Below are positions 1 to 5,230 of a DNA stretch of 5,241 bases, piece by piece (position 1 is the stretch's first letter; the number at the start of each line of letters is the position of its first letter). The notes below the pieces were generated by a model that was given only the letters and a program-made list of their open reading frames with translations, was not told the origin of the DNA and did not search any database. Made by a program: the position numbers and the translations under genes. Source of the stretch: an uncultured Selenomonadales bacterium. Its GTDB lineage: Bacteria > Bacillota > Negativicutes > Selenomonadales > Selenomonadaceae. The stretch covers positions 1 through 5,241 of the forward strand of contig CALGGV010000162.1 in assembly GCA_937915725.1 (NCBI GenBank), in the 5' to 3' direction.

Positions 1-103
1 CGTCAATATTAAAAATTACGTTATCGGGATCCCCGCTTATTTTATAAACCTTACCGACGAAAGTAAAAGCTCCTTCGCCGCTGGTAGTAACTTGAGTAGC
101 CAT
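1..103 (-). CDS. Hypothetical protein, N-terminal part only (runs off the left edge)
   Basis: Reading leftward from ATG at 103-101, 34 codons stay open to the window edge. The peptide begins MATQVTTSGEGAFTF and continues with VGKVYKISGDPDNVIFNID. A good Shine-Dalgarno, AAGGAG (minus strand, plus coordinates 113-118), lies 9 nt before the ATG, and a promoter-like pair lies further upstream, so the start is well supported. There is no signal peptide, so the product is probably cytoplasmic. The visible part alternates hydrophobic and polar residues as beta strands do. An OB-fold or other small beta domain is possible, but this is a guess. The family is not recognised. It is transcribed divergently from the envelope operon and need not be related to it. 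Confidence 0.7.
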   Translation of the reverse strand, partial: MATQVTTSGEGAFTFVGKVYKISGDPDNVIFNID

Positions 104-126
104 TTTTTTTAACTCCTTTCCCTAGC

Positions 127-168
127 TTGATAATTATAAAATATCAAACTATTCCTTTGTCAAACTAT
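127..168 (-). promoter_or_regulatory. Candidate operator: inverted and direct repeats over the leftward promoter
   Basis: An inverted repeat TTGATA (127-132) / TATCAA (142-147) with a 9-nt spacer encloses the -10 hexamer of the leftward promoter. In addition, TCAAACTAT occurs twice in direct orientation at 144-152 and 160-168. The two copies are 16 bp apart, one beside the -10 and one over the -35. Such repeats over promoter elements are what a dimeric repressor site looks like. No regulator is known here, and AT-rich DNA gives chance repeats. Confidence 0.3.
133..163 (-). promoter_or_regulatory. Sigma-A type promoter for the leftward gene
   Basis: On the minus strand there is a perfect TTGACA (plus 158-163) and a perfect TATAAT (plus 133-138). 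The spacer is 19 bp, longer than the optimal 17, which lowers confidence or suggests help from a regulator. The -10 is about 30 nt upstream of the start codon of the gene at 1-103. Confidence 0.55.
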
Positions 169-180
169 AAACTAAAATTC

Positions 181-209
181 TTGCGTAGATTTTAATTAAG
201 GATTATACT
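181..209 (+). promoter_or_regulatory. Promoter for the secreted protein / LptD operon
   Basis: TTGCGT at 181-186 (three of six -35 consensus bases) is followed after exactly 17 bp by TATACT at 204-209 (five of six -10 consensus bases). Transcription would begin near 216, giving a leader of about 30 nt before the first start codon at 246. No other good plus-strand promoter is seen in this gap, and none is evident between the three downstream genes. Confidence 0.5.
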
Positions 210-232
210 AATAGCCGCAAAATTTATTAATT

Positions 233-237
233 GGGAG
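233..237 (+). promoter_or_regulatory. Ribosome binding site that fixes the TTG start at 246
   Basis: GGGAG lies 8 nt upstream of the TTG at 246. A TTG at 231 in the same frame would place this site inside the gene and leave nothing useful upstream. The 246 start also gives a compact signal peptide beginning MLKK. Confidence 0.6.
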
Positions 238-245
238 TTTTTAAT

Positions 246-623
246 TTGTTAAAAAAATTTTTGGTGGCGGTTGCGGCGATATTTTTTTTGAATTTGAATA
301 TCTGCGCGGCAGAAGATTTAAAATTTATAGATTCAAATGATGATTTCGGTTATTTTATCGACATTGACACGATAAAACTTGAGAATCAAAATATTTTTAG
401 CGTAGATATGGTAATTATTCGCTTGAATTTAAATCAAATGGAAGTTATAGACTTGCAGATAAATCACGCGGCAAAAAATTATATAATACGTTCGACGCGC
501 ACGCTTTCATATGATGAACGCACTGAAATTAAATCAGATTTTACGGCGCGCACGGCAAAATCTTACTCTGATAAATCTTTAATGGGCGATATTGTCAATA
601 TTGTACTTTATGGAGGTGAATAA
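246..623 (+). CDS. Small secreted protein of unknown function, first gene of the LptD operon
   Basis: The gene encodes 125 residues from a TTG start. Residues 1-21 form a classic signal peptide: LKK, a hydrophobic core, then NICAAED with likely cleavage just before or after Ala22. A lipobox is not convincing because the residue before the Cys is Ile. The mature part of about 100 residues begins LKFIDSNDDFGYFIDIDTIK. This recalls the small exported proteins of Negativicutes that share a pattern of short aromatic start, then a Y-x-D-x-x-(S/T)-I motif, then beta strands, and that loosely resemble the surface-adhesin E type. This resemblance is from memory of the pattern, not a search. The only Cys (20) lies at the signal peptide end, so the mature protein has no disulfide. 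The stop is 1 nt from the next start, and that gene's Shine-Dalgarno lies inside this gene's last codons, so translation is probably coupled. Placement before LptD suggests a periplasmic or outer-membrane role, which is inference. Confidence 0.8.
   Translation: MLKKFLVAVAAIFFLNLNICAAEDLKFIDSNDDFGYFIDIDTIKLENQNIFSVDMVIIRLNLNQMEVIDLQINHAAKNYIIRSTRTLSYDERTEIKSDFTARTAKSYSDKSLMGDIVNIVLYGGE
612..616 (+). promoter_or_regulatory. Strong ribosome binding site deciding the TTG start at 625
   Basis: GGAGG (extended GGAGGTGA) sits 8 nt upstream of TTG 625. An in-frame ATG at 610 overlaps this site, so it cannot use it. The 625 start yields a signal peptide beginning MKKIFF, whereas an earlier start would add acidic and polar residues before the lysines. 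Confidence 0.75.
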
Positions 624-624
624 T

Positions 625-1575
625 TTGAAAAAAATTTTTTTTACTGCACTAATAATTTTTTTGTTACCGCTTACAGTTTGGGCGGCGGGCGATTCTGCAA
701 ATTCAAAACTAATTGAAATAGAGCAGGACATTTACGGCGCAGAGCAAACAGGCGCAATTTTGGATAGAATTAACCGCCTTGAAAAAGATTTTTCCGGCAA
801 AAATTTACAGGGAAATATGAACGTCCGAATTAATTCAATTTACGAAATTTTGTATGGCAACATTGGAACTCCCAGCATTCTTGCAAAAATTAACGCCGTT
901 GAATGGAACGTTTACCATGAAGTTTCCGGCGAAAGTATTATTAAACGCCTTGAAAAAATTGAGAGGGAAATTTTGGGCAAAACTTCCGAAAACACCTTGA
1001 TAAAAAGAATTGACACACTCGCGCAGGCGTCATTCGGCACTGAACAAATTCCTTTAGCCGAAATGCAAATTCCGAATGATATTTTGATAAAAGTTGCGTT
1101 GACAAAAACCATAGATTCAAAAACTTTGCAAGTTGACGACGTGATAGATTTTAAGGTTGCCGAAAATGTTTTTATCGACGGCAAATTAATTTTTGCAAAA
1201 GGACTGCGCGGCAAAGGTACGGTTGCAAGCGTAAGAAAGGCGAAAGGCTGGACAGGTACAAACGGCAAAATTAAAATCGATTTTCAAACGCTGAAATGTA
1301 TCGACGGCAATAATATTGAAATTTACGTCGGCGAAGAATCCAAAAAAGAAATGACAGCGCAAGAAATGATTTCCGGCGCAAGTTTAGTTGGAATGAATTT
1401 AAATGACGACTGGAATAAAGTTATGGTGCGCGGAAAAAATATTGAAATTCCCGCCGGTACTGAATTTTTTGTTCAAACTAAAAAAACTGTGAATATTTAC
1501 GGCTTGCAACTTGAAACGGCGGATTTAAATTTTAATGAAGAGGATAATGGCGGGTTGAGCAATGTTGAAGATTAG
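625..1575 (+). CDS. Secreted protein with six 20-residue helical repeats and a beta-rich C-terminal domain
   Basis: The gene encodes 316 residues from a TTG start. Residues 1-21 are a signal peptide (MKKIFFTALIIFLLPLTVWAA), cleaved near Ala20/Ala21, so the product is exported. Residues about 25-140 are built from six degenerate repeats of about 20 residues with the pattern S-I-L-x-R-I-x-x-L-E-x-x-x-x-G, probably short amphipathic helices ended by Gly. Residues about 148-235 are beta-rich, with V-x-F-K-V-A-E-N-V and a K-G-x-x-G-K-G-T-V turn. This is followed by an I-E-I-P-A-G-T-E-F-F-V strand pair near 273-283. A single Cys (225) makes a disulfide unlikely. Similar repeat proteins occur, as I recall, in diderm Firmicutes, but no function is established. 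The gene overlaps lptD by 14 nt, and that coupling suggests a part in outer-membrane assembly or in binding the cell wall. This role is inference. Confidence 0.85.
   Translation: MKKIFFTALIIFLLPLTVWAAGDSANSKLIEIEQDIYGAEQTGAILDRINRLEKDFSGKNLQGNMNVRINSIYEILYGNIGTPSILAKINAVEWNVYHEVSGESIIKRLEKIEREILGKTSENTLIKRIDTLAQASFGTEQIPLAEMQIPNDILIKVALTKTIDSKTLQVDDVIDFKVAENVFIDGKLIFAKGLRGKGTVASVRKAKGWTGTNGKIKIDFQTLKCIDGNNIEIYVGEESKKEMTAQEMISGASLVGMNLNDDWNKVMVRGKNIEIPAGTEFFVQTKKTVNIYGLQLETADLNFNEEDNGGLSNVED
697..1044 (+). repeat. Coding region for six 20-residue protein repeats
   Basis: In the protein starting at 625 the repeats are roughly residues 25-42, 43-62, 63-81, 82-101, 102-121 and 122-140. Aligned examples are GAILDRINRLEKDFSGKNLQ, TPSILAKINAVEWNVYHEVS and GESIIKRLEKIEREILGKTS. 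The conserved positions are a hydrophobic pair, a basic residue followed by Ile/Leu, a hydrophobic-Glu pair and a closing Gly. The DNA copies are not near-identical, so the expansion is old and held by selection on the protein. Confidence 0.75.
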
Positions 1576-3127
1576 CAAAACGAAAAAAATAATTTTGGCG
1601 ACTTTTTGCACATTCGGAATAAATTTTTCAGCGGCTGAAATTCCAAAGGCGCAGGCGGTTTATAAATCCAGCTCAGATACGGGAACAGAAACTTTTGACT
1701 ACATAGAAAATCGCCGCCGTGAACAGCGCGCCAAAGAACTTACTGACGAACAAAAAAAATTAATTGAAGATATTGAAGAAACTAAACAACGCCTCCCAAA
1801 ACCGATTGAAGAAGGCGAACCAATTCCCGCCGCGTTTGAAGGCGATGATTTAACCTACAATACTTTAACCGGCGAATTTACTGCAAAAGGACACGTCGAT
1901 ATTATTCAGCTTGAAGGTTATCGTTTTCAAAGTCCGGACGCCAGCGGAAATCTTAAAACTCAAGATATTCACGTTAAAGGCAAGGCGCACGTTTTGCAAT
2001 TCACAGAAAATGCTCCGCGTGTAAGTTTGGACGGCTATAACACTTTTTACAATTACGGCACAAAACAAGGTACAATGGAAAATGTCAAAGGTAAAGCCGG
2101 CGAATATTATATTGCAGGAAAACGTTTTGAATTTTACCCCGACCATATTGTAGCTTATGATGCCTATCAGACAAAGTGCGGCGCAAAAAGCCCGGATTAT
2201 CGAGTTAGCGCAAAAAGAATGGAAATTTGGCCCGAACAAATTATCAGAATGTACGATATAAAACTTTGGATAGGTGAAGTTGTTGTCGGTACAAAAAAAT
2301 ATGACGAGCGAAAATTGGAAAGTAACGCGCAGCCGTATTTTCCGCGCGCAGGTTACGATTCTAAAAGAGGCGTGTATATCGAAGATCATTTTGAATTTCC
2401 TGTCTTTAACGAGCATTTTAAATATATAATCAACGCGCACGTTAACAGTAAACAGGGCGTCCGCAGTAATACCGAATTTCATTATAATCTTCGTCATTTT
2501 TCGGCGCGGGCGTTGTACGGTTATTATTACGACAGTGACGGGCGTTGGATAAAAAAAGAGCCGGGGCTTGATTTATATTACGCCAAACATTTTGATAATT
2601 TGCCAATGACTTATAGTTTTGAATATGAAGTTGGTAATTGGAGCGCAAATAATGTTTCAAGTACACACCAAGAATTTGAAATTGGATTAGCGCACGATGC
2701 AATTAACCTTAATAAAAATTATACGCTTTTTCTTAGCACCAGTTATAAAATTACAAAAGATAATGTAAAATCGCCGTGGAGCGGCAAGCAAAGTGTACGC
2801 GGTTTAAATTATGGGATAAAACTTTTCAAAGAATTTGATGACCGTTTTGCTGCTTATGCCGCCTATGACTACACTAAAAATACTTCTCAAAATTCGCTTT
2901 ATGATTTTGATAATGACAGCTACTCAAACAGATTTTCTACCGGAATAAGTTATCGGCTTACTGACAAAGACAGATTTGTAATTGGTTTAAAATTCGATAC
3001 TAAAGATCACAGCCTTAAAGATGTTGATTATTATTGGTATCGTGATTTACATTGTTCAACGGCTATTATTCGTTGGCGTCAAAAGCGTCATGATTGGGAG
3101 GCGCGTTGGCAATTTACCCCATGGTAA
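1562..3127 (+). CDS. lptD: LPS-assembly protein LptD (OstA family), compact form
   Basis: LptD is the outer-membrane barrel that, with LptE in Proteobacteria, inserts lipopolysaccharide into the outer leaflet. This protein has 521 residues. It starts with a signal peptide (about 1-24, MLKISKTKKIILATF...FSAAE), then a charged, probably helical linker (46-86). An OstA-type beta-jellyroll follows (about 88-205), with G-D-D-L-T-Y-N, G-E-F-T-A-K-G-H-V and F-Y-P-D-H-I-V. Next is the family signature after the jellyroll: Y-Q-T-K-C206, then P-D-Y-R-V-S-A-K-R-M-E-I, then G-E-V-V-V-G-T-K-K-Y. The rest (about 250-521) is a barrel rich in alternating aromatic strands, ending in Trp521 as Bam-dependent outer-membrane proteins do. 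E. coli LptD has about 784 residues, so this barrel is much shorter. The ATG overlaps the upstream gene by 14 nt with only a weak GGCGGG site (1549-1554), so translation is probably coupled. The distinctive signature regions support LptD over a generic OstA protein. Confidence 0.85.
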   Translation: MLKISKTKKIILATFCTFGINFSAAEIPKAQAVYKSSSDTGTETFDYIENRRREQRAKELTDEQKKLIEDIEETKQRLPKPIEEGEPIPAAFEGDDLTYNTLTGEFTAKGHVDIIQLEGYRFQSPDASGNLKTQDIHVKGKAHVLQFTENAPRVSLDGYNTFYNYGTKQGTMENVKGKAGEYYIAGKRFEFYPDHIVAYDAYQTKCGAKSPDYRVSAKRMEIWPEQIIRMYDIKLWIGEVVVGTKKYDERKLESNAQPYFPRAGYDSKRGVYIEDHFEFPVFNEHFKYIINAHVNSKQGVRSNTEFHYNLRHFSARALYGYYYDSDGRWIKKEPGLDLYYAKHFDNLPMTYSFEYEVGNWSANNVSSTHQEFEIGLAHDAINLNKNYTLFLSTSYKITKDNVKSPWSGKQSVRGLNYGIKLFKEFDDRFAAYAAYDYTKNTSQNSLYDFDNDSYSNRFSTGISYRLTDKDRFVIGLKFDTKDHSLKDVDYYWYRDLHCSTAIIRWRQKRHDWEARWQFTPW

Positions 3128-3130
3128 TTT

Positions 3131-3163
3131 AGGGGCTAAGGATTAAGGGTTAGGGGTTAGGGG
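3131..3163 (+). repeat. G-rich TTAGGGG-like repeat before argJ
   Basis: Four runs of three or four G occur at 3132-3135, 3147-3149, 3153-3156 and 3160-3163, the last three separated by TTA. The core is telomere-like (AAGGGTTAGGGGTTAGGGG). Four such runs in 32 nt could form a G-quadruplex on the coding strand or in mRNA. The tract lies 12 nt before the argJ Shine-Dalgarno. No terminator for lptD or promoter for argJ is visible in this 64-nt spacer. Confidence 0.6.
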
Positions 3164-3191
3164 AAAAACTACCAAAAGGAGTTTTCAAAAA

Positions 3192-4403
3192 ATGTTTAGT
3201 GAAAAACACAAATTAGCGGGAGTTACTTATCCACAGGGATTTAAGGCGGCAGGCGTTCGCGCAGGAATAAAAAAAAGCGGAAATCTTGACGTTGCATTAA
3301 TTTATACTGAAAAAGAGGCGGCAGTGGCAGGAGTTTTTACTCAAAATCAAGTAGCCGCCGCGCCCGTCCGTGTAAGTAAAATTGTTGTCGATACAGGCTG
3401 TGCACATGCAGTAGTTGCAAATGCAGGCTGTGCTAATGCTTGTACTGGTGAACAGGGAATTAGAGACGCTGAAAAAATGGCAGACATTGCAGCCAAAGAA
3501 TTAAATTGCCGTCAAGATGATGTAATTGTTGCGTCAACGGGCGTAATTGGCGTCAATCTTCCAATGGATAAAATGGAAGCGGGGATTAAAGCCGCAACAA
3601 AGGAACTTTCAACTGAAGGTAGCGTCAACGCGGGCAATGCTATTATCACTACAGATACTTATTCTAAATCCTGCGCGACGGAAATTGAAATTGACGGCAA
3701 AGAAATTCGACTCGGCGCAATAGCAAAAGGTTCCGGAATGATTATGCCAAATATGGCAACAATGCTTTGTTTCATTACAACCGATATTGACATTGAACAA
3801 AAACTTTTACAAGAGGCTTTAAGCGAAATTACCGAGTTTAGCTTTAATATGTTGACAGTTGACGGCGATACTTCAACAAACGATATGGTAATTGTTATGG
3901 CGAACGGCGCGGCAGGCAATAAAAAAATCACTGAAAAAAATGCTGACTTCGTTAAATTTTACACCGTGTTAAAAGAAATGTGCATAGAAATTACGAAGAG
4001 AATCGCCGCCGATGGTGAAGGCGCAACCAAATTTTTAACATATAATATTCACGGCGCAAAATCTTTCGCAGACGCAAAAAAAGTTGGAATGGCTATTGCA
4101 AATTCGCCGCTGATGAAGTGCGCGTTTTTCGGCGAAGATCCCAATGTTGGACGTGCTATTTGTGCGGTAGGATATTCTCAAGTTAAAATTAATCCTGAAA
4201 AAACCGTTATCAAATTTGGCGGTATTCCGGTTTATTCTGATGGATTAGTTTTGAAATTTGACGCGGACGCCGTTAAAAAAGTTATGGCGGCAAAAGATAT
4301 TGTTGTTGACATTGAATTGGGACTCGGTGAAGTTGATGCTACAGTTTGGAGTTGTGATTTTTCCTACGGCTACGTTAAAATCAACGGCGAATATCATACC
4401 TAA
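3192..4403 (+). CDS. argJ: ArgJ, glutamate N-acetyltransferase / ornithine acetyltransferase
   Basis: ArgJ moves the acetyl group from N-acetylornithine to glutamate in the cyclic arginine pathway. Bifunctional members also make N-acetylglutamate from acetyl-CoA. At 403 residues it is full length. Family signatures run in order: A-G-V-F-T-x-N-x-V-A-A-A-P-V (46-59); N-A-G-C-A-N-A-C-T-G (77-86); the oxyanion-hole motif S-T-G-V-I-G with Thr116-Gly117; K-G-S-G-M-I-M-P-N-M-A-T-M-L (179-192), where the precursor cuts itself between Ala189 and Thr190 so that Thr190 becomes the nucleophile; D-G-D-T-S-T-N-D (224-231); E-G-A-T-K (276-280); and G-E-D-P-N-V-G-R (314-321). The ending N-G-E-Y-H-T matches the usual C-terminus. 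The Shine-Dalgarno AAAGGAG (3175-3181) lies 10 nt before ATG. Whether it is mono- or bifunctional cannot be told here. No other arginine gene is in the window. Confidence 0.97.
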   Translation: MFSEKHKLAGVTYPQGFKAAGVRAGIKKSGNLDVALIYTEKEAAVAGVFTQNQVAAAPVRVSKIVVDTGCAHAVVANAGCANACTGEQGIRDAEKMADIAAKELNCRQDDVIVASTGVIGVNLPMDKMEAGIKAATKELSTEGSVNAGNAIITTDTYSKSCATEIEIDGKEIRLGAIAKGSGMIMPNMATMLCFITTDIDIEQKLLQEALSEITEFSFNMLTVDGDTSTNDMVIVMANGAAGNKKITEKNADFVKFYTVLKEMCIEITKRIAADGEGATKFLTYNIHGAKSFADAKKVGMAIANSPLMKCAFFGEDPNVGRAICAVGYSQVKINPEKTVIKFGGIPVYSDGLVLKFDADAVKKVMAAKDIVVDIELGLGEVDATVWSCDFSYGYVKINGEYHT

Positions 4404-4431
4404 TTTTAAAAATTAAAAAAAATCGATTTTT

Positions 4432-4470
4432 AAGGGCGTTCAAAAAGTTTTTTGATATAAATGTACCCTT
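4432..4470 (+). repeat. AT-rich two-tier inverted repeat after argJ
   Basis: An inner perfect 7-bp stem TCAAAAA (4440-4446) / TTTTTGA (4449-4455) with a 2-nt loop is enclosed by AAGGG (4432-4436) / CCCTT (4466-4470). It lies about 30 nt after the argJ stop and could slow or end transcription. It has little GC and no T tract follows on the plus strand, so it is not called a standard intrinsic terminator. Confidence 0.35.
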
Positions 4471-4653
4471 GAAGTTAAAACGTGCGCCTACTTCGTTATA
4501 AAGGGCAATTATGGGCAAATTTTTAACTTTTTCAAACTCTAAAATGTTTTAAATTTGTTGCAAAAGGACGGAGAATTTTTCTTTACTTTGCAGGGCATTT
4601 ACTACTTTTCCCAACTCTAAAAAGTTTTAAATTTGTTGCAAAGGACGGAGAAT

Positions 4654-4662
4654 TTTTCCACA
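4654..4662 (+). other. DnaA-box-like TTTTCCACA in repeat copy 2
   Basis: This 9-mer fits the relaxed DnaA box TTWTNCACA. It arises from a 4-nt longer variant (CCACAGTTAC instead of CTTTAC) found only in copies 2 and 5. Two such sites 236 bp apart in AT-rich DNA are suggestive but too few for an origin. Confidence 0.2.
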
Positions 4663-4889
4663 GTTACTTTGCAGGGCATTTACTACTTTTCCCAACTCTA
4701 AAAAATTTTGAATTTGTTGCAAAGGACGGAGAATTTTTCTTTACTTTTCAGGGCAATTACTACTTTTTCCAACTCTAAAAAGTTTTGAATTTGTTGCAAA
4801 GGACGGAGAATTTTTCTTTACTTTGCAGGGCATTTACTACTTTTTCCAACTCTAAAAAGTTTTGAATTTATTGCAAAAGGACGGAGAAT

Positions 4890-4898
4890 TTTTCCACA
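4890..4898 (+). other. DnaA-box-like TTTTCCACA in repeat copy 5
   Basis: This is the same variant and the same 9-mer as in copy 2. The shared insertion suggests copies 2 and 5 derive from one another or from a common parent, rather than the array growing strictly end to end. Confidence 0.2.
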
Positions 4899-4971
4899 GT
4901 TACTTTGCAGAGCAATTACGGGCAAATTGTTAGTACTTTTATCGGAAATCTCTAGGAAGATAAGGAAACGG

Positions 4972-4999
4972 GGGCTAGGGGATTTAAATTTTCTAGCCC
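4972..4999. repeat. Inverted repeat GGGCTAG / CTAGCCC, possible terminator
   Basis: A 7-bp perfect stem GGGCTAG (4972-4978) / CTAGCCC (4993-4999) has a 14-nt loop containing the palindrome ATTTAAAT, and G-T pairs could extend it by two. It is the most GC-rich hairpin after argJ. The following TTAAACTTTTA is only partly T-rich, so termination is possible but not certain. The GGGGGCTAGGGG motif here resembles the G-rich tract before argJ. Confidence 0.45.
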
Positions 5000-5008
5000 T
5001 TAAACTTT

Positions 5009-5093
5009 TAAGGAGGCTGAGTAACAGCTAAGAAAATTTTTAAAAAGCTGAAAAATTTTATAAGGAGGTGAAAGCCGTTACAGAAAATTTTTA
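5009..5093 (+). repeat. Imperfect direct duplication with two strong Shine-Dalgarno sequences
   Basis: TAAGGAGG occurs at 5009-5016 and 5061-5068, and AGAAAATTTTTA at 5031-5042 and 5082-5093, so a stretch of about 52 bp appears duplicated with changes between. Neither Shine-Dalgarno has ATG, GTG or TTG at normal spacing. CAGCT (5025-5029) / AGCTG (5046-5050) can form a small stem between them. This may be a leader whose gene has decayed. Confidence 0.4.
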
Positions 5094-5230
5094 TGTTGCC
5101 TATCCTAAATATCGCCTGTATAGTCTTAAGTTAGCGGGGAATTTAAGCCTGTGGAGCGTCGAAATGCAAAAGTGGACACTATGAATTAGAGCGTGTTGAA
5201 AAAATAATTTTTGACGTGAATAAAATTTAA
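5044..5230 (+). other. Short open stretches, possible remnants of a small gene
   Basis: One frame is open from 5044 to TGA 5182-5184 and includes GTG 5068, directly abutting the AAGGAG at 5062-5067 and so too close to use it. It reads like protein (VTENFYVAYPKYRLYSLKL...). A second frame is open from 5147 to TAA 5228-5230 with no start codon and reads KCKSGHYELERVEKIIFDVN near its end. The two overlap in different frames, as expected of a frameshifted relic, and C-x4-C in the second might be a leftover zinc-binding site. Chance is a real alternative at this length. No other gene is seen between 4404 and 5241. Confidence 0.2.

Larger units (their letters stand above)
4503..4940. repeat. Tandem array: five copies of a 77-81 bp non-coding repeat
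   Basis: Units beginning at AACTCTAAAA lie at 4535-4612, 4613-4693, 4694-4770, 4771-4847 and 4848 to about 4924. The core GGACGGAGAATTTTT is identical in all five, at 4566, 4643, 4724, 4801 and 4879. Both edges carry a related GGCAATTA(C/T)GGGCAAATT-type sequence (4504-4521 and 4911-4929) that the inner units lack, so the array seems to have grown inside a longer ancestral unit. Within a unit, TGCAAAG and CTTTGCA form a stem around the core, and AGAA/TTCT can pair inside it. A 77-bp period is not a multiple of three, so the array is unlikely to code for protein. There are no variable spacers as in CRISPR. Confidence 0.9.

Noticed and set aside
18..24. LxxC-type lipobox at the signal peptide end of the first operon protein (residues 17-20, LNIC)
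   Set aside because: Coordinates here are residues of that protein. The residue before Cys is Ile, not Ala, Gly or Ser, so signal peptidase I cleavage near Ala21/22 is more likely.
912..1268. Minus-strand open frame within the repeat protein gene
   Set aside because: It lies fully inside a plus-strand gene with a signal peptide and operon context, and has no supporting start signals.
1865..2497. Long open frame on the minus strand inside lptD
   Set aside because: It is the shadow of the lptD reading frame, with no ribosome site and a protein composition unlike a real gene. LptD signatures on the plus strand are clear.
3227..3235. Perfect DnaA box TTATCCACA
   Set aside because: It lies inside argJ and encodes part of the conserved early V-T-Y-P-Q-G segment. 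A single box in coding sequence is expected by chance.
4414..4432. AAAAATCGATTTTT palindrome after argJ as an intrinsic terminator
   Set aside because: It is a loopless AT palindrome with one CG pair step. It would give a weak stem and is not followed by a T tract of its own.
4503..4940. CRISPR array
   Set aside because: Units are 77-81 bp and similar along their whole length. There are no short repeats with unique spacers and no cas gene nearby.
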